64,000 nt of DNA from Dehalobacter sp. CP (GCA_009910795.1 VMEE01000087.1:21585-85584); one strand, 5' to 3'; positions 1 through 9,973 are shown, counted from the first letter of the stretch. Notes: generated from the sequence alone by a model not told the origin. Program-made: numbers and translations.

Positions 1-109
1 AGACCTTTTCCAGTTCTCCCTGGATAGTTTGTCCATGTTCCTCTGGCTGGCGCTGGAATCCGTGGTAGTTTGTACCATCATAGGCTAATCGCAGAAGGAT
101 GTTGCGCAT
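1..109 (-). CDS. truA: tRNA pseudouridine synthase A, N-terminus (partial)
   Basis: The reverse strand from 109 gives an open frame running off the left edge. Its first 36 residues include the TruA N-terminal signature LRLAYDGTNYHGFQRQ. TruA makes pseudouridine at positions 38-40 of tRNA anticodon stems. The catalytic Asp region lies outside the window. The ATG has a GGAG-type ribosome site just upstream (about 112-120 on the plus strand). In Firmicutes truA commonly lies downstream of rplQ, often after ECF transporter genes; here it follows rplQ directly with a 246-bp gap holding an inverted-repeat element. The family call is secure although only the start is present. Confidence 0.88.
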   Translation of the reverse strand, partial: MRNILLRLAYDGTNYHGFQRQPEEHGQTIQGELEKV

Positions 110-174
110 TTTTTTCTCCAGCAATCTTATAATATTGAACTGGACGGTATGCTTGTTTTCAAAAGAGCCAACAG

Positions 175-338
175 GAAGTTCGAAGCTGAACATGTGTCAA
201 TGTTCAGAGGTACGATTCATGTGTGTGATTAAGGGTTATCGATACGCTTATTTGGTTTCGTTATCCGGTATCAATCAATTCCCGGTATCCGGTTTCCGTT
301 ATCTGCGATCGAACACCGAACCTCGAACTTCGAACTTC
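175..338. repeat. Inverted-repeat element with TTCGAA arms, copy 1
   Basis: GAAGTTCGAAG at 175-185 is matched by its exact reverse complement CTTCGAACTTC at 328-338. The interior is non-coding and contains repeated CGGTATC/CGTTATC words and a small hairpin at about 185-207. It occupies most of the rplQ-truA gap. A related element lies at 3145-3332. It may be a miniature repeat or a spacer repeat; no transposase is seen. Confidence 0.6.
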
Positions 339-355
339 GAAATTAGGCCTTCATC

Positions 356-697
356 TTAGTCCACAAGCTCAACTAAAACCATTTCGGCAGCATCTCCACG
401 ACGATAGCCGTTTTTCATGATTCTGGTGTAGCCACCCTGCCTATCGGTATATTTCGGAGCTATTGTATCAAAAAGCTCTTTTACTACCGTCTCATCCAGC
501 AAAAATTCCATCGCCTGACGTCTGGCAGCCAGGTCACCCCTTTTGCCTAGGGTAATCATTTTCTCTGCCAGGGAATTCAGTTCTTTTGCTCTTGCTTCTG
601 TTGTCTCAATCTTTCCATGCTTCAGCAAGGAAGTTACAATATTTCTTAACATAGCCCTTCTGCGGCTCATGTTAACTCCAAGCTTACGGTATGCCAA
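356..697 (-). CDS. rplQ: 50S ribosomal protein L17
   Basis: This 113-residue protein has the L17 N-terminus ([19 protein letters not shown]) and the usual bacterial length. L17 lies near the exit of the peptide tunnel on the large subunit. It is the last ribosomal gene of the alpha operon, 20 bp after rpoA and in the same direction, so it is presumably co-transcribed with rpsM-rpsK-rpsD-rpoA. No clear terminator follows; the TTCGAA element occupies the downstream gap. Confidence 0.97.
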   Translation of the reverse strand: MAYRKLGVNMSRRRAMLRNIVTSLLKHGKIETTEARAKELNSLAEKMITLGKRGDLAARRQAMEFLLDETVVKELFDTIAPKYTDRQGGYTRIMKNGYRRGDAAEMVLVELVD

Positions 698-717
698 CTG
701 TGATCCCCCCTTTAGGT

Positions 718-1665
718 TTAATCTTCAGGAGTACGGAATCCCAGCCCAAGTTCTCTGAGCTTGTGTTCGACTTCTTCCAGAGATTTGCGCCCAAGATTGC
801 GTACTTTAATCATATCTTCTTCTGTTCTTTGTGTCAGTTCTTCAACGCTGTTTATGCCGGCGCGTTTCAGGCAATTATAAGATCTTACGGAAAGATCCAG
901 TTCTTCAATGGTCATTTCCAGAATCTTATCTTTGGCCTCTTCTTCTTTTTCCACCATGATCTCAACATTACCCAGATTATCGTTCAGTCCGATAAAGAGC
1001 CTCAAATGTTCACTCAAAATCTTGGCTGCGAGACTCGTTGCCTCTTTCGGGGTAATACTGCCGTTAGACCATACTTCCAGGGTAAGCTTATCAAAGTCAG
1101 TCATCATACCGACCCGAGTATCTTCTACAGCATAGTTGACCTTATAAATTGGGGTAAAAATTGAATCGACAGGAATAACGCCGATTACCTGATCTGCTTT
1201 TTTATTCTTCTCAGCTGAGACATAGCCGCGGGAACGTTCGACGTTCATTTCCATGAAGAGACGTCCGTCTTTATCCAACGTGGCGATCTTCAAATCTGGA
1301 TTGAGAATCTCAATATCGGGACCGGTGATAATGTCTCTTGCGGTAACAACCCTTTCCCCTTCACATTCCAAACGCAGAACGCGCGGTTCATCCGTATGGC
1401 CTTTGAGAGCGAGGGATTTAATATTGAGAATGACCTCAGTTACGTCTTCCAAGACTCCTGGAATGGTTGAGAATTCGTGTAGTACGCCTTCTATTTTTAC
1501 TGAAGTAACCGCGGACCCGGGTAGAGAAGAAAGCAGGATACGACGCAGGGAATTCCCCAAGGTAATGCCATAGCCTCTCTCTAAGGGTTCAATAATGAAT
1601 TTGGCATAGGTATTATCTTCAGATCTCTCAACACATTCAATATTGGGCTTTTCGATTTCAAGCAT
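718..1665 (-). CDS. rpoA: DNA-directed RNA polymerase alpha subunit
   Basis: A full-length alpha subunit of 315 residues. The N-terminal domain (about 1-230) carries the dimerisation and assembly segment [19 protein letters not shown]. The C-terminal domain (about 245-315) contains the helix-hairpin-helix motif ([20 protein letters not shown]) that contacts UP elements and activators. Alpha nucleates assembly of the beta and beta-prime subunits encoded at 20.7-27.7 kb. It sits between rpsD and rplQ as in most bacteria. Confidence 0.98.
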   Translation of the reverse strand: MLEIEKPNIECVERSEDNTYAKFIIEPLERGYGITLGNSLRRILLSSLPGSAVTSVKIEGVLHEFSTIPGVLEDVTEVILNIKSLALKGHTDEPRVLRLECEGERVVTARDIITGPDIEILNPDLKIATLDKDGRLFMEMNVERSRGYVSAEKNKKADQVIGVIPVDSIFTPIYKVNYAVEDTRVGMMTDFDKLTLEVWSNGSITPKEATSLAAKILSEHLRLFIGLNDNLGNVEIMVEKEEEAKDKILEMTIEELDLSVRSYNCLKRAGINSVEELTQRTEEDMIKVRNLGRKSLEEVEHKLRELGLGFRTPED

Positions 1666-1695
1666 CGGAATGCACCCCTTCTTTCCCGGAAAAGT

Positions 1696-2325
1696 TTAAC
1701 GAGAATATTTCTCTACGATAAGGTGTTCTTCGATCGGAATCTGAATATCTTCACGGGTCGGCATGTTGATGACAGTCCCTGTGATGCTGTTGATATCCAG
1801 GCTTAACCATGCAGGAACAGCTCGATCCTTTAAGGATTCGGCCATTTCCTTGATTCTATTGTTATCTCTGCTGCTTTCTTTAATCGAAATTGCTTCGCCA
1901 GTGCTGACGAGATAAGATGCAATATCGACACGTTTGCCATTGATTGTGATATGACCATGTGTCACAAGCTGACGTGCTTCGGGTCTGGATGAAGCAAAGC
2001 CAAGTCTGAAAACAACATTATCCAAACGGCGTTCCAATAAACGGAGAAGATTTTCCCCGGTCATACCTTTTTGACGGGCAGCTTTGTCGAAATATCCACG
2101 GAATTGTTTCTCAAGAACGCCGTAAATCCTCCGAACTTTCTGCTTTTCTCTGAGCTGAATGCCGTACTCAGTCGGTTTTTTGCCTCTAGCCTGTCCGTGC
2201 ATGCCCGGAGCATACGCCCGACGGTCCACAGCGCATTTATTGGTATAGCAGCGATCCCCTTTCAGAAATAACTTCTGACCCTCACGCCGGCACAGACGAC
2301 ATACTGATTCTGTATATTTAGCCAT
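1696..2325 (-). CDS. rpsD: 30S ribosomal protein S4 (zinc form)
   Basis: S4 of 209 residues is a primary 16S rRNA binder and small-subunit assembly protein. The N-terminus carries four cysteines (C9, C12, C26, C31), the zinc-binding C+ form. The S4 RNA-binding fold lies about residues 95-160 ([19 protein letters not shown]). In Bacillus S4 represses its own synthesis, but rpsD there is monocistronic; here it is inside the alpha operon between rpsK and rpoA, the E. coli-like order. Confidence 0.98.
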   Translation of the reverse strand: MAKYTESVCRLCRREGQKLFLKGDRCYTNKCAVDRRAYAPGMHGQARGKKPTEYGIQLREKQKVRRIYGVLEKQFRGYFDKAARQKGMTGENLLRLLERRLDNVVFRLGFASSRPEARQLVTHGHITINGKRVDIASYLVSTGEAISIKESSRDNNRIKEMAESLKDRAVPAWLSLDINSITGTVINMPTREDIQIPIEEHLIVEKYSR

Positions 2326-2337
2326 GTTTTACACCCC

Positions 2338-2727
2338 CTATACTCTTCTGCGTTTGGGCGGCCGACATCCGTTATGCGGTACCGGAGTTACGTCCCGAAT
2401 AAGGTTCACTTCCAGACCTGCCGCCTGCAATGCTCTGATTGCGGCTTCACGGCCTGATCCTGGACCTTTGACAAAACATTCAACAATTTTAAGCCCATGC
2501 TCCATTGCTGCTTTGGCAGCTGTCTCTGCAGCCATCTGTGCAGCAAAAGGTGTGCTTTTACGTGATCCTTTGAAACCCAAAGAACCGGAGCTGGACCAGG
2601 AAAGTGCGTTTCCGGTCGTGTCTGTAATGGTGACAATCGTATTATTAAAAGTCGACTTAATATGTGCTATGCCGCTTTCAACATTTTTACGTTCTCTTTT
2701 TCTGGTACGAACCACTTTACGAGCCAT
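2338..2727 (-). CDS. rpsK: 30S ribosomal protein S11
   Basis: S11, 129 residues, shows the family core ([19 protein letters not shown]) and the basic C-terminus [12 protein letters not shown]11 lines the platform of the 30S subunit and contacts the mRNA near the E site. It lies 17 bp after rpsM and 12 bp before rpsD, consistent with one alpha-operon transcript. Confidence 0.98.
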   Translation of the reverse strand: MARKVVRTRKRERKNVESGIAHIKSTFNNTIVTITDTTGNALSWSSSGSLGFKGSRKSTPFAAQMAAETAAKAAMEHGLKIVECFVKGPGSGREAAIRALQAAGLEVNLIRDVTPVPHNGCRPPKRRRV

Positions 2728-2743
2728 GCTTCAATGCCCCCCT

Positions 2744-3115
2744 TTACTTTTTCTTCTTTCCGCCAATTGCTCTTGCGGGACCTTTGCGTGTACGGGCATT
2801 GGTTTTGGTCCGCTGTCCGCGCACAGGCAGTCCACGACGATGGCGAAGGCCACGATAACTGCCGATTTCCATCAGTCTTTTAATGTTAAGGGACACTTCC
2901 CGACGCAGATCGCCTTCGACCTTAAATTCTTTATCAATAGTTTCCCTGATCTTGGCGACTTCGTCGTCTGTAAGATCTTTGACCCTGGTTTCAGGGTTAA
3001 TCTGTGTTTTTGTCAGGATTTTTTTGGATTGAGAATTGCCGATACCATAGATGTAGGTAAGTGCAACCTCAACACGTTTGTCCCGAGGTATATCCACCCC
3101 TGCGATACGTGCCAT
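2744..3115 (-). CDS. rpsM: 30S ribosomal protein S13
   Basis: S13, 123 residues, with the head-domain signature ([20 protein letters not shown]) and the conserved [20 protein letters not shown] segment that contacts P-site tRNA and bridges to L5. The C-terminus is a basic lysine tail. It is preceded by a 224-bp gap from rpmJ containing a TTCGAA inverted-repeat element, unusually long for this cluster. Confidence 0.98.
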   Translation of the reverse strand: MARIAGVDIPRDKRVEVALTYIYGIGNSQSKKILTKTQINPETRVKDLTDDEVAKIRETIDKEFKVEGDLRREVSLNIKRLMEIGSYRGLRHRRGLPVRGQRTKTNARTRKGPARAIGGKKKK

Positions 3116-3144
3116 CTAAATTTCACACCCCCGTTTTAATCGAC

Positions 3145-3332
3145 GTTCGAAGTTCGATGTTCGAAGTCCGAATTATCAGTGCTTTTTCTTTGTCGTTATT
3201 TTTACTCGTTCTTGCTTTTTGATAACGCTTTTCGTAATGGTATACGTCAGCTGCAGATCAGTGTTCAGTGCTCGTCGTTTGACACCAAATGCTAGGATTG
3301 TATACCCCAACATCGTGCCTCGAACTTCGAAC
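3145..3332. repeat. Inverted-repeat element with TTCGAA arms, copy 2
   Basis: GTTCGAAGTTCGA at 3145-3157 has a perfect 13-bp reverse-complement partner at 3320-3332. The arms enclose about 160 bp of non-coding DNA between rpsM and rpmJ. The right arm abuts the rpmJ stop codon. The arm sequence is shared with the element at 175-338, so both are probably members of one repeat family. Function is unknown. Confidence 0.6.
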
Positions 3333-3339
3333 CTCGACT

Positions 3340-3453
3340 CTAGCCCTGGCGTTGCTTATGTTTCGGATTTTCGCAAATAACCATTACTTTTCCGTGCCGT
3401 CTAATAATTTTACACTTTTCACAAATCGGTTTCACAGAAGGTCTTACTTTCAC
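3340..3453 (-). CDS. rpmJ: 50S ribosomal protein L36 (zinc form)
   Basis: This gene is read from a GTG at 3453 with the L36 start [15 protein letters not shown]. Length is the standard 37 residues. The zinc ligands are C11, C14, C27 and H32 (C+ type). L36 is a small late-assembly protein of the large subunit. It lies 19 bp downstream of infA, the usual infA-rpmJ-rpsM order. The strong conservation fixes the GTG start. Confidence 0.96.
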   Translation of the reverse strand: MKVRPSVKPICEKCKIIRRHGKVMVICENPKHKQRQG

Positions 3454-3472
3454 CTGTGATCCCTCCCTTGCC

Positions 3473-3691
3473 TTACTTAAATCTGTATACAATTCTTCCT
3501 CTGGTCAAGTCATAGGGAGAAAGCTCCACCGTGACCCGGTCTCCAGGCAGGATTCTGATAAAATGCATCCGAATCTTGCCGGAAACGTGCGCCAGTACCT
3601 TATGACCATTATTTAATTCTACCGTAAACATTGCGTTTGGCAATGGTTCCAGTACTTTGCCTTCGACCTCAATCACATCTTCTTTTGACAT
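3473..3691 (-). CDS. infA: Translation initiation factor IF-1
   Basis: IF-1 of 72 residues is a single OB-fold S1-like domain ([20 protein letters not shown], then the [19 protein letters not shown] core). It occupies the 30S A site during initiation together with IF-2 and IF-3. Gene order map-infA-rpmJ is the Firmicute standard. Strong identity across the whole length. Confidence 0.98.
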   Translation of the reverse strand: MSKEDVIEVEGKVLEPLPNAMFTVELNNGHKVLAHVSGKIRMHFIRILPGDRVTVELSPYDLTRGRIVYRFK

Positions 3692-3729
3692 TTGCGCCTA
3701 TCCCTCCTTTGACATTTATTTACCGGTTT

Positions 3730-4482
3730 TCAGCCTTCAATTCGAGTTAGTATTTCCGGGCCATTTTCAGTGATGGCCACTGTATGTTCAAAATGCGCCG
3801 ATGCTCGGCGATCTTTCGTTACTACAGTCCACTGGTTCTCAAGAGTTTCAACCTGATAGCCTCCTAAGTTGACCATTGGTTCTATCGCCAGGACCATTCC
3901 TACCTCGAGTCTCGGCCCCCTGCCGGGTTTGCCAAAATTGGGTACTTGAGGTTCTTCATGCATTTTTCTGCCGATTCCGTGACCTACATAGTCCCGAACA
4001 ACCGACATTGTATTCTCTTCTACATACGTCTGAATAGCGTGGGATATATCAAACAGCCGGTTACCTTTCAGCGCCTGGGCAATTCCACACCTGAGAGATT
4101 CTTCAGTCACTGCCAGCAGATTTTGAAGTTCCCTGCTGATTTCTCCTACCGGCAGTGTGATCGCAGAATCACCGACGTATCCGTCAATGATTGCCCCGCA
4201 ATCAATACTGATAATATCTCCACTTTTCAGGGCCCTTAAACCCGGGATCCCATGCACCACTTCTTCATTAATCGAAGTACACAGTGTTGCGGGGAAGCTG
4301 TTATACCCTTTGAAGGCAGGAATCGCATTGCATTTGCAAATGTAATCTTCCGCTGCTCTGTTCAGTTGTTCCGTAGTTACTCCCGGAGCAACCATTCTCC
4401 GCATCAGTTCCAGAGTTTCTGCCACGATCCGGCCAGCTTTCCGCATGCGGCCAAGCTGTTCCTTACTCTTCAGTTCAATCAT
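3730..4482 (-). CDS. map: Methionine aminopeptidase, type I
   Basis: This 250-residue enzyme removes the initiator methionine from nascent proteins. All five metal ligands of the pita-bread fold are present: D94 (SIDCG), D105 (YVGDS), H168 (GHGIG), E201 (AIEPM) and E232 (FEHT). It lacks the N-terminal extension of type Ib/II enzymes. It lies between adk and infA, the common arrangement, with a 6-bp gap to adk, so it is co-transcribed with the spc operon. Confidence 0.97.
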   Translation of the reverse strand: MIELKSKEQLGRMRKAGRIVAETLELMRRMVAPGVTTEQLNRAAEDYICKCNAIPAFKGYNSFPATLCTSINEEVVHGIPGLRALKSGDIISIDCGAIIDGYVGDSAITLPVGEISRELQNLLAVTEESLRCGIAQALKGNRLFDISHAIQTYVEENTMSVVRDYVGHGIGRKMHEEPQVPNFGKPGRGPRLEVGMVLAIEPMVNLGGYQVETLENQWTVVTKDRRASAHFEHTVAITENGPEILTRIEG

Positions 4483-4488
4483 GGCTTC

Positions 4489-5130
4489 TTACTCCAACAC
4501 GCTGAGAACATCGCTGAAAACCTGCTTAATTTCTTTATCCCCTTGAATTCTCTTGAGTAAGCCTTGGTTGTTATAATATGCAATCAGGGGTTCAGTCTGT
4601 GTATTATACACGTTCAGCCGGTTTTGTGCTGTTTCAAGTGTGTCATCGCTTCTCTGGTAGAGTGCACCACCGCACTTGTCACAAACGTCCTGTTGTTTCG
4701 GAGCGTTGAAGACAGTATGGAAGGTTGCGCCGCACTGTTTGCAGACTCTTCTTCCGGTGAGCCTTTCCAAGAGATCCGCTTCGCCCAGTTCAATGTTGAT
4801 AACTCCGTCCAGAGCAATTTTCATGTCGCTTAAGATTTTCGCCAATGCATCCGCCTGGGCAGCCGTACGGGGAAACCCGTCCAGAAGGAAACCATTTTGA
4901 CAATCAGCCTGAGCCAATCTGTCGGCTACAATCCCAATCGTTACTTCATCCGGGACGAGGCCACCGGCATCCATGTATTCTTTGGCCTTCATTCCCAGGG
5001 CAGTCTGTTCCTTGATTGCGGCTCTGAACATATCCCCAGTTGAAATATGGGGTATATGATAATGCTCAATGAGCAAATCGGCTTGTGTTCCTTTTCCTGC
5101 TCCAGGAGGACCCATGAGTATCATTCTCAT
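4489..5130 (-). CDS. adk: Adenylate kinase (zinc lid)
   Basis: Adenylate kinase, 213 residues, interconverts ATP + AMP and 2 ADP. The P-loop GPPGAGKGT is at 7-15. The long LID domain carries four cysteines (C130, C133, C150, C153), the zinc-binding form typical of Gram-positives. It follows secY by 12 bp as in Bacillus and Clostridia. Confidence 0.98.
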   Translation of the reverse strand: MRMILMGPPGAGKGTQADLLIEHYHIPHISTGDMFRAAIKEQTALGMKAKEYMDAGGLVPDEVTIGIVADRLAQADCQNGFLLDGFPRTAAQADALAKILSDMKIALDGVINIELGEADLLERLTGRRVCKQCGATFHTVFNAPKQQDVCDKCGGALYQRSDDTLETAQNRLNVYNTQTEPLIAYYNNQGLLKRIQGDKEIKQVFSDVLSVLE

Positions 5131-5142
5131 CTTGATCGCCTC

Positions 5143-6432
5143 CTACTTTAAAAATCCTTGATAGTGACGCTGCATCAGCTGATTCTCCATCTGTTTCATC
5201 GTATCAAGAGCAACGCTGACCACAATCAGCAGGGATGTTCCACCTAAATAGATGTTATCTATTCCAGTAAATCCCATAATCAGACTGGGGAGAACAGCAA
5301 TCAGTGCCAGGAATATCCCACCTGCCAAAGTCACTCTGCTCAGGATTTTAAACAAATAATCTGAAGTCGGACGACCCGGACGAATTCCGGGAATAAAACC
5401 GCCGTACTTTTTAAGATTATCCGCGACATCTACAGGATTAAATGTAATTCCTGTATAGAAATAGGTAAAGAAGATGATAAGCAATGCGTACATAATCAAG
5501 TATGGTATCGAATAGGCTGAACCGTTCATGGACAGCCATTTCTGAGCAAACAGCGCGAACCCTGAATTCTGAGGAAACCAGGTCGCGATAGTTGCCGGAA
5601 AGGCCATTAAGGAAATACCGAAGATAATCGGAATGACACCGGCTTGATTTACTTTTAATGGGATATGAGAGCTCTGTCCGCCGTATTGTTTGCGTCCGAC
5701 AACTCTCTTAGCATATTGGACCGGGATTCTTCTCTGGCCTTCCTGAATAAATACAACACCGGCAATAATCAGCGCTGCAATGACCACGATGCCCAGGATC
5801 GAGATCCAACCGATTTCCCCAACCTGCAGCAGGCTGACCAAATGCTTGATTGCATCCGGAATTCCAGCGACAATACCGGCAAAAATGATGAGCGAGATAC
5901 CATTGCCAATGCCTTTTTCGGTGATCTGTTCGCCCAGCCACATCAGAAAAGCTGTACCTGCGGTCAGTACGATTGCAATCATCATGTAAATTGGAATCCT
6001 AAGCGACTCTTGAGGGATCGTAAGCGCGCCTCTTAAGCCGATGGTCAGTCCAAAACCGTTGATGAAGCCAAGTACAACAGTACCATAGCGGGTATACTGA
6101 ACAATCTTTTTTCTGCCCTGATCGCCCTCTTTCGATAGTCTTTCCAGATAAGGAATGACGACCGTTAAGAGCTGAATAATGATTGAGGCAGTGATATAGG
6201 GCATGATACTTAACGAGAAAACAGAGAAGCGTTTCAGGGAGCCACCAGAGAATGTGTTGAAGAAATCAAACAATCCTCCACTGCCCATCATGTTTTGAAG
6301 CACTTCACGATCCATAAACGGAATCGGGATGTGAGCCCCAATCCTAAAGATCAGAAGCATAAGCAAGGTGAACCCTATTTTCTTTCTAATGCTTGGAACT
6401 TTCCAGGCATCCTTCAGGGTTTCAAGTATCAA
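5143..6432 (-). CDS. secY: Protein translocase channel SecY
   Basis: SecY, 429 residues, is the ten-helix protein-conducting channel of the Sec translocon, working with SecE (31.3 kb) and SecA. Visible landmarks are the first transmembrane helix and plug region (FDFFNTFSGGSLKRFSVFSL), the cytoplasmic loop GQRRIPVQYAKR, and GIRPGRPTSDYL. The start is a TTG at 6432 with a GAGGTGG ribosome site; the upstream rplO stop is one base away, so translation is probably coupled. Confidence 0.98.
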   Translation of the reverse strand: MILETLKDAWKVPSIRKKIGFTLLMLLIFRIGAHIPIPFMDREVLQNMMGSGGLFDFFNTFSGGSLKRFSVFSLSIMPYITASIIIQLLTVVIPYLERLSKEGDQGRKKIVQYTRYGTVVLGFINGFGLTIGLRGALTIPQESLRIPIYMMIAIVLTAGTAFLMWLGEQITEKGIGNGISLIIFAGIVAGIPDAIKHLVSLLQVGEIGWISILGIVVIAALIIAGVVFIQEGQRRIPVQYAKRVVGRKQYGGQSSHIPLKVNQAGVIPIIFGISLMAFPATIATWFPQNSGFALFAQKWLSMNGSAYSIPYLIMYALLIIFFTYFYTGITFNPVDVADNLKKYGGFIPGIRPGRPTSDYLFKILSRVTLAGGIFLALIAVLPSLIMGFTGIDNIYLGGTSLLIVVSVALDTMKQMENQLMQRHYQGFLK

Positions 6433-6433
6433 T

Positions 6434-6886
6434 TTATTCCACCTCTACTTTTCCACCGGCAGCAGTAATCTTCTCTGCTGCTGTTTTGCTTACCTTATGA
6501 ACTTTTACGGTTAATGATTTGGTCAATTCCCCGTCTCCGAGTACTTTGACCCCATCCTTGACTTTATTGATGAGTCCAGTCTCAAATAAAGCTTCAATGG
6601 TAACTTCTTCACCATTTTCGAATCTTTCTTCAAGATCGGATACATTGATGACCTCATATTCTTTTCCAAAATTATTTGTAAAACCGCGTTTCGGAAGTCT
6701 GCGGGTAATGGGCATCTGGCCACCTTCAAATCCGGGACGGACACCACCGCCGGAACGGGCTTTCTGACCCTTGCTGCCACGGCCGGCTGTATTTCCAAGT
6801 CCCGAGCCGTTGCCTCTTCCAACACGTTTGCGTGATTTGGTCGAACCTTCTGCAGGTTTGAGTTCATGGAGTTTCAATATGGACAC
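6434..6886 (-). CDS. rplO: 50S ribosomal protein L15
   Basis: L15, 150 residues, has the glycine/arginine-rich N-terminal extension ([25 protein letters not shown]) and the globular C-terminal part. It is a 23S rRNA assembly protein. It follows rpsE by only 29 bp; rpmD (L30), which normally lies between S5 and L15, is missing here. Confidence 0.98.
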   Translation of the reverse strand: MSILKLHELKPAEGSTKSRKRVGRGNGSGLGNTAGRGSKGQKARSGGGVRPGFEGGQMPITRRLPKRGFTNNFGKEYEVINVSDLEERFENGEEVTIEALFETGLINKVKDGVKVLGDGELTKSLTVKVHKVSKTAAEKITAAGGKVEVE

Positions 6887-6915
6887 CTCCTTACTTGGTG
6901 CTGCGATACATTATT

Positions 6916-7413
6916 TTAGAGTATTTCTTCCACTGCCTTGCCGCGGGCTTTGGCAACATCAACGTCGCGCTTCAGGGCCTTGAGGCCGGCCATCGTTGCA
7001 TTGACAACATTATGAGCATTGGAAGATCCCAGTGATTTTGTGAGTATATCTTTAACCCCTGCTACTTCGAGTACTGCACGCACCGGACCACCGGCAATAA
7101 CTCCGGTACCTTTGGCAGCGGGTTTCAGCAGAACCTCGCCGGCACCAAATTGGCCGAGAATCGGATGCGGGATCGATGTTCCTTTTAAAGGTACAGCAAT
7201 CAGATTCTTCTTAGCATCTTCTACGCCTTTACGAATAGCCTCCGGAACTTCGGTTGCTTTTCCGAGTCCTGCGCCGACAATACCATTGCCGTCGCCAACG
7301 ACAACCAGAGCACTGAAGCTGAAACGTCTTCCGCCTTTAACAACTTTAGCAACACGGGCAATGTGTACAATTTTCTCGGTGAGCTCCAGTTTACTAGGAT
7401 CGATATTTGACAA
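6916..7413 (-). CDS. rpsE: 30S ribosomal protein S5
   Basis: S5, 165 residues, with the double-stranded-RNA-binding N-terminal domain ([20 protein letters not shown]) and the S5 C-terminal domain. It helps decoding fidelity and mRNA entry. The gene sits 24 bp after rplR. It is followed directly by rplO, without the expected rpmD. Confidence 0.98.
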   Translation of the reverse strand: MSNIDPSKLELTEKIVHIARVAKVVKGGRRFSFSALVVVGDGNGIVGAGLGKATEVPEAIRKGVEDAKKNLIAVPLKGTSIPHPILGQFGAGEVLLKPAAKGTGVIAGGPVRAVLEVAGVKDILTKSLGSSNAHNVVNATMAGLKALKRDVDVAKARGKAVEEIL

Positions 7414-7437
7414 TGATTTTCCCTCCTTTTCTAAAGA

Positions 7438-7806
7438 TTAGAAGTCAAGTCCTGCTTCTCTGGCGGCTTCGGCCAAAGCTGCGACTCTGCCGTGATATAG
7501 ACTGCCGCCGCGGTCATAGACCACTTTGGTAATTCCTTTATCCAGCGCATTTTTCGCAATGAGCTCGCCAACTTTTTTAGCTCCCTCAATGTTTCCTCCA
7601 GACAGCTCTGCTGCTTTAAACGCAGCATCAAGAGAAGAAGCTGCAGCCAGGGTAATTCCAAGGTCATCGTTAATAACCTGGGCATAAATATGGTTCAAGC
7701 TTCTAAATACCGCCATACGCGGTCTTTCGGCTGTGCCCTGGATTCTTTTGCGGACACTTTTATGCTTCTGTTTCAGAATTTGTCTGCGGTCACTTTTTTT
7801 AATCAA
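7438..7806 (-). CDS. rplR: 50S ribosomal protein L18
   Basis: L18, 122 residues, binds 5S rRNA with L5. The conserved segment [23 protein letters not shown] and the C-terminus [27 protein letters not shown] are both present (each given in part). It lies 43 bp after rplF and 24 bp before rpsE in the spc operon. Confidence 0.97.
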   Translation of the reverse strand: MIKKSDRRQILKQKHKSVRKRIQGTAERPRMAVFRSLNHIYAQVINDDLGITLAAASSLDAAFKAAELSGGNIEGAKKVGELIAKNALDKGITKVVYDRGGSLYHGRVAALAEAAREAGLDF

Positions 7807-7849
7807 GCTCTTTCATCCTTTCTACGCGGCAAGAGATTTTGCCCTTACC

Positions 7850-8392
7850 TTATTTCTTACCGCCGGTTTTACCTTCCTTGCGGCGGATGACTTCTTTTTC
7901 GTATTTAATCCCTTTACCTTTATACGGTTCCGGTTCACGTTGCTTACGAACATCTGCAGCAAAATTACCGACTTGTTCCTTATCAATTCCTTTAATGATC
8001 ACCTTGTTCGGTGCAGGAACTTCAATTTCAATCCCTTCATAGGGTTCCATTTCAACCGGATGAGATTTGCCGACAGTAAGCACAAGTTTTTTACCCGAAA
8101 GAGCAGCACGATAGCCTACTCCAACAAGATCCAAATTTTTGCTAAACCCGTTCGATACACCTTCCACCATATTGGCAAGAAGGGTGCGGGTCAGTCCGTG
8201 AAGCGAACGGTAGAAAGGTTCGTCGTTGGGACGGGTAACGCTGATTGTATTTTCTTCTACTTGAATAGCTATTTCAGGCCGGAATTCTCTGGTAAGCATT
8301 CCTTTAGGGCCTTTAACGGTAACGACCTGACCTTCTTGTTTAACTTCCACCCCGCCTGGAATGGTGATTGCTTTTCTACCAATTCGAGACAT
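7850..8392 (-). CDS. rplF: 50S ribosomal protein L6
   Basis: L6, 180 residues, has two duplicated alpha/beta domains and the [15 protein letters not shown] start. The C-terminal signature ([11 protein letters not shown]) contacts 23S rRNA near the sarcin-ricin loop where elongation factors bind. It lies 18 bp after rpsH. Confidence 0.98.
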   Translation of the reverse strand: MSRIGRKAITIPGGVEVKQEGQVVTVKGPKGMLTREFRPEIAIQVEENTISVTRPNDEPFYRSLHGLTRTLLANMVEGVSNGFSKNLDLVGVGYRAALSGKKLVLTVGKSHPVEMEPYEGIEIEVPAPNKVIIKGIDKEQVGNFAADVRKQREPEPYKGKGIKYEKEVIRRKEGKTGGKK

Positions 8393-8410
8393 ATTCTACA
8401 CCTCCATCCT

Positions 8411-8812
8411 TTACCAAATATAGCAGATAACTTCTCCACCCAAGCCTTCATTGCGTGCCTGTCTGTCAGGCATGATGCCTTTGGAGGTAGATATCACAGC
8501 AACGCCCAAACCTCCTAAAACCTTAGGAATCTGGTCTTTTTTCGCATAAACTCTTAAGCCAGGACGGCTGATACGTTTCAAGCCGGTAATGACTCTTTCC
8601 CGGTTAGGGCCGTACTTGAGGTATAATCTCAAGACCCCCTGTTTATTGTCATCAATATATTCAAAATCCTTGATAAAGCCTTCCTGTTTCAGCAGTTCGG
8701 CCAGAGCCTTCTTGATACTTGAAGCAGGAATTTCTACTTTATCGTGGTAAACCATCCCGGCATTCCGGATCCGTGTCAGGAAATCGGCAATAGGATCTGA
8801 TGTTGTTGACAC
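8411..8812 (-). CDS. rpsH: 30S ribosomal protein S8
   Basis: S8, 133 residues, is a central-domain assembly protein of the 30S subunit. The start ([18 protein letters not shown]) and the C-terminal [20 protein letters not shown] signature are intact. In E. coli S8 represses the spc operon by binding its mRNA; no such site was identified here. Confidence 0.98.
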   Translation of the reverse strand: MSTTSDPIADFLTRIRNAGMVYHDKVEIPASSIKKALAELLKQEGFIKDFEYIDDNKQGVLRLYLKYGPNRERVITGLKRISRPGLRVYAKKDQIPKVLGGLGVAVISTSKGIMPDRQARNEGLGGEVICYIW

Positions 8813-8840
8813 TTTTATTTCCCCCTTTCTCCAATAATGC

Positions 8841-9020
8841 TTACCAACTAGCCTTCGTTACACCAGGCAGTTCGCCTTTATAAGCCAGTTCTCTGAAGCA
8901 TATCCTGCATATTCCAAATTTCCTCATATAAGCATGCGGGCGGCCACATATTTTGCAGCGGTTATGCACACGTACAGAATATTTTGGTTGGTGACGAACA
9001 ATCATTGACGTCTTGGCCAT
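8841..9020 (-). CDS. rpsN: 30S ribosomal protein S14, short zinc type
   Basis: Reading the reverse strand from the ATG at 9020 gives 59 residues starting [18 protein letters not shown] and ending [10 protein letters not shown]. Four cysteines (C22, C25, C38, C41) form the zinc ribbon of type-Z S14. It lies between rplE and rpsH as expected. The length is two residues shorter than the common 61, from a shorter N-terminal segment. Confidence 0.96.
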   Translation of the reverse strand: MAKTSMIVRHQPKYSVRVHNRCKICGRPHAYMRKFGICRICFRELAYKGELPGVTKASW

Positions 9021-9040
9021 ATCTTAAGCCTCCTTCATAT

Positions 9041-9580
9041 CTAGTCCTTAAACGGCATTCTGAATGCTTTAAGCAGTTCTTTTGCTTCTTCATCCGTATT
9101 GGCCGTTGTTACAAAGACGATATCCATACCTCTGATTTTATCAATCTTGTCAAAGTTAATTTCCGGGAAAATGAGCTGTTCTTTGATGCCGAGAGTATAA
9201 TTGCCTCTGCCGTCAAAAGCCTTGGCGGATACTCCCTGGAAATCTCTGACACGAGGAAGCGCTACGTTCAGCAGCCTGTCAACAAACTCATACATCCGGT
9301 CACCTCTTAAAGTAACCTTCACGCCAATCGGCATGCCTGCACGAAGCTTAAATGCTGCAATCGACTTCTTTGCCCGTGTTACGATCGGTTTTTGACCTGT
9401 GATCGTCATGAGATCATCTACAGCGGAATCAATGGCTTTCGGATTTTGAATGGCTTCTCCCAAACCTATATTGATAACCACTTTTTCCAAGCGCGGTGTT
9501 TGCATAATATTCTTATAATCGAACTTTTTCTGCAGAGCCGGGGTTATCTCATTTTTATAATAATCTCTTAAGCGAGCCAC
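9041..9580 (-). CDS. rplE: 50S ribosomal protein L5
   Basis: L5, 179 residues, binds 5S rRNA in the central protuberance and bridges to S13. The start ([20 protein letters not shown]) and the motif [10 protein letters not shown] match the family. It lies 21 bp after rplX and 20 bp before rpsN. Confidence 0.98.
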   Translation of the reverse strand: MARLRDYYKNEITPALQKKFDYKNIMQTPRLEKVVINIGLGEAIQNPKAIDSAVDDLMTITGQKPIVTRAKKSIAAFKLRAGMPIGVKVTLRGDRMYEFVDRLLNVALPRVRDFQGVSAKAFDGRGNYTLGIKEQLIFPEINFDKIDKIRGMDIVFVTTANTDEEAKELLKAFRMPFKD

Positions 9581-9601
9581 CAGAGTACCTCCCTTCCAGA
9601 A

Positions 9602-9946
9602 TTACTTCTTATTTTCTTCCGGCAAATTGTGTCCGCAATTCTTGCAGACTCTCACTTTACCTTCTCCAGTAATCTTAACACTCTTCCTGGTGACAGAATT
9701 ACATTCTGCACAAAACAGCATCACATTGGAGCTGTGAATCGGAGCTTCTTTATCGACGATTCCACCTTGGGGCATATCTTTGGTCGGCTTCTGATGTTTC
9801 TTTACAACGTTGACCTTCTCGACCACAACTCTGCCCTTCTGAGTTAGAACTTCAAGAACCTTGCCTTTTTTCCCGGCATCCTTGCCGGATATCACCATGA
9901 CCATATCGCCTTTTCTGACGTTTACTTTTGTTTTTTCGGCGGACAT
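9602..9946 (-). CDS. rplX: 50S ribosomal protein L24
   Basis: L24, 114 residues, has the KOW motif near the N-terminus (KGDMVMVISGKDAGKKGKV) and initiates 50S assembly. The C-terminal part carries a zinc-ribbon-like pair, CAEC and CKNC, as in many Firmicute L24 proteins. It lies 27 bp after rplN. Confidence 0.97.
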   Translation of the reverse strand: MSAEKTKVNVRKGDMVMVISGKDAGKKGKVLEVLTQKGRVVVEKVNVVKKHQKPTKDMPQGGIVDKEAPIHSSNVMLFCAECNSVTRKSVKITGEGKVRVCKNCGHNLPEENKK

Positions 9947-9973
9947 TATAACTTCACCTCCGTCCGGTTTTTT

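Noticed and set aside
2324..3139. Long plus-strand frames inside the ribosomal cluster (for example 691-1164, 2324-3139, 21129-22058)
   Set aside because: They lie opposite strongly conserved ribosomal and polymerase genes, have no ribosome sites and encode cysteine/phenylalanine-rich nonsense; they are antisense shadows.
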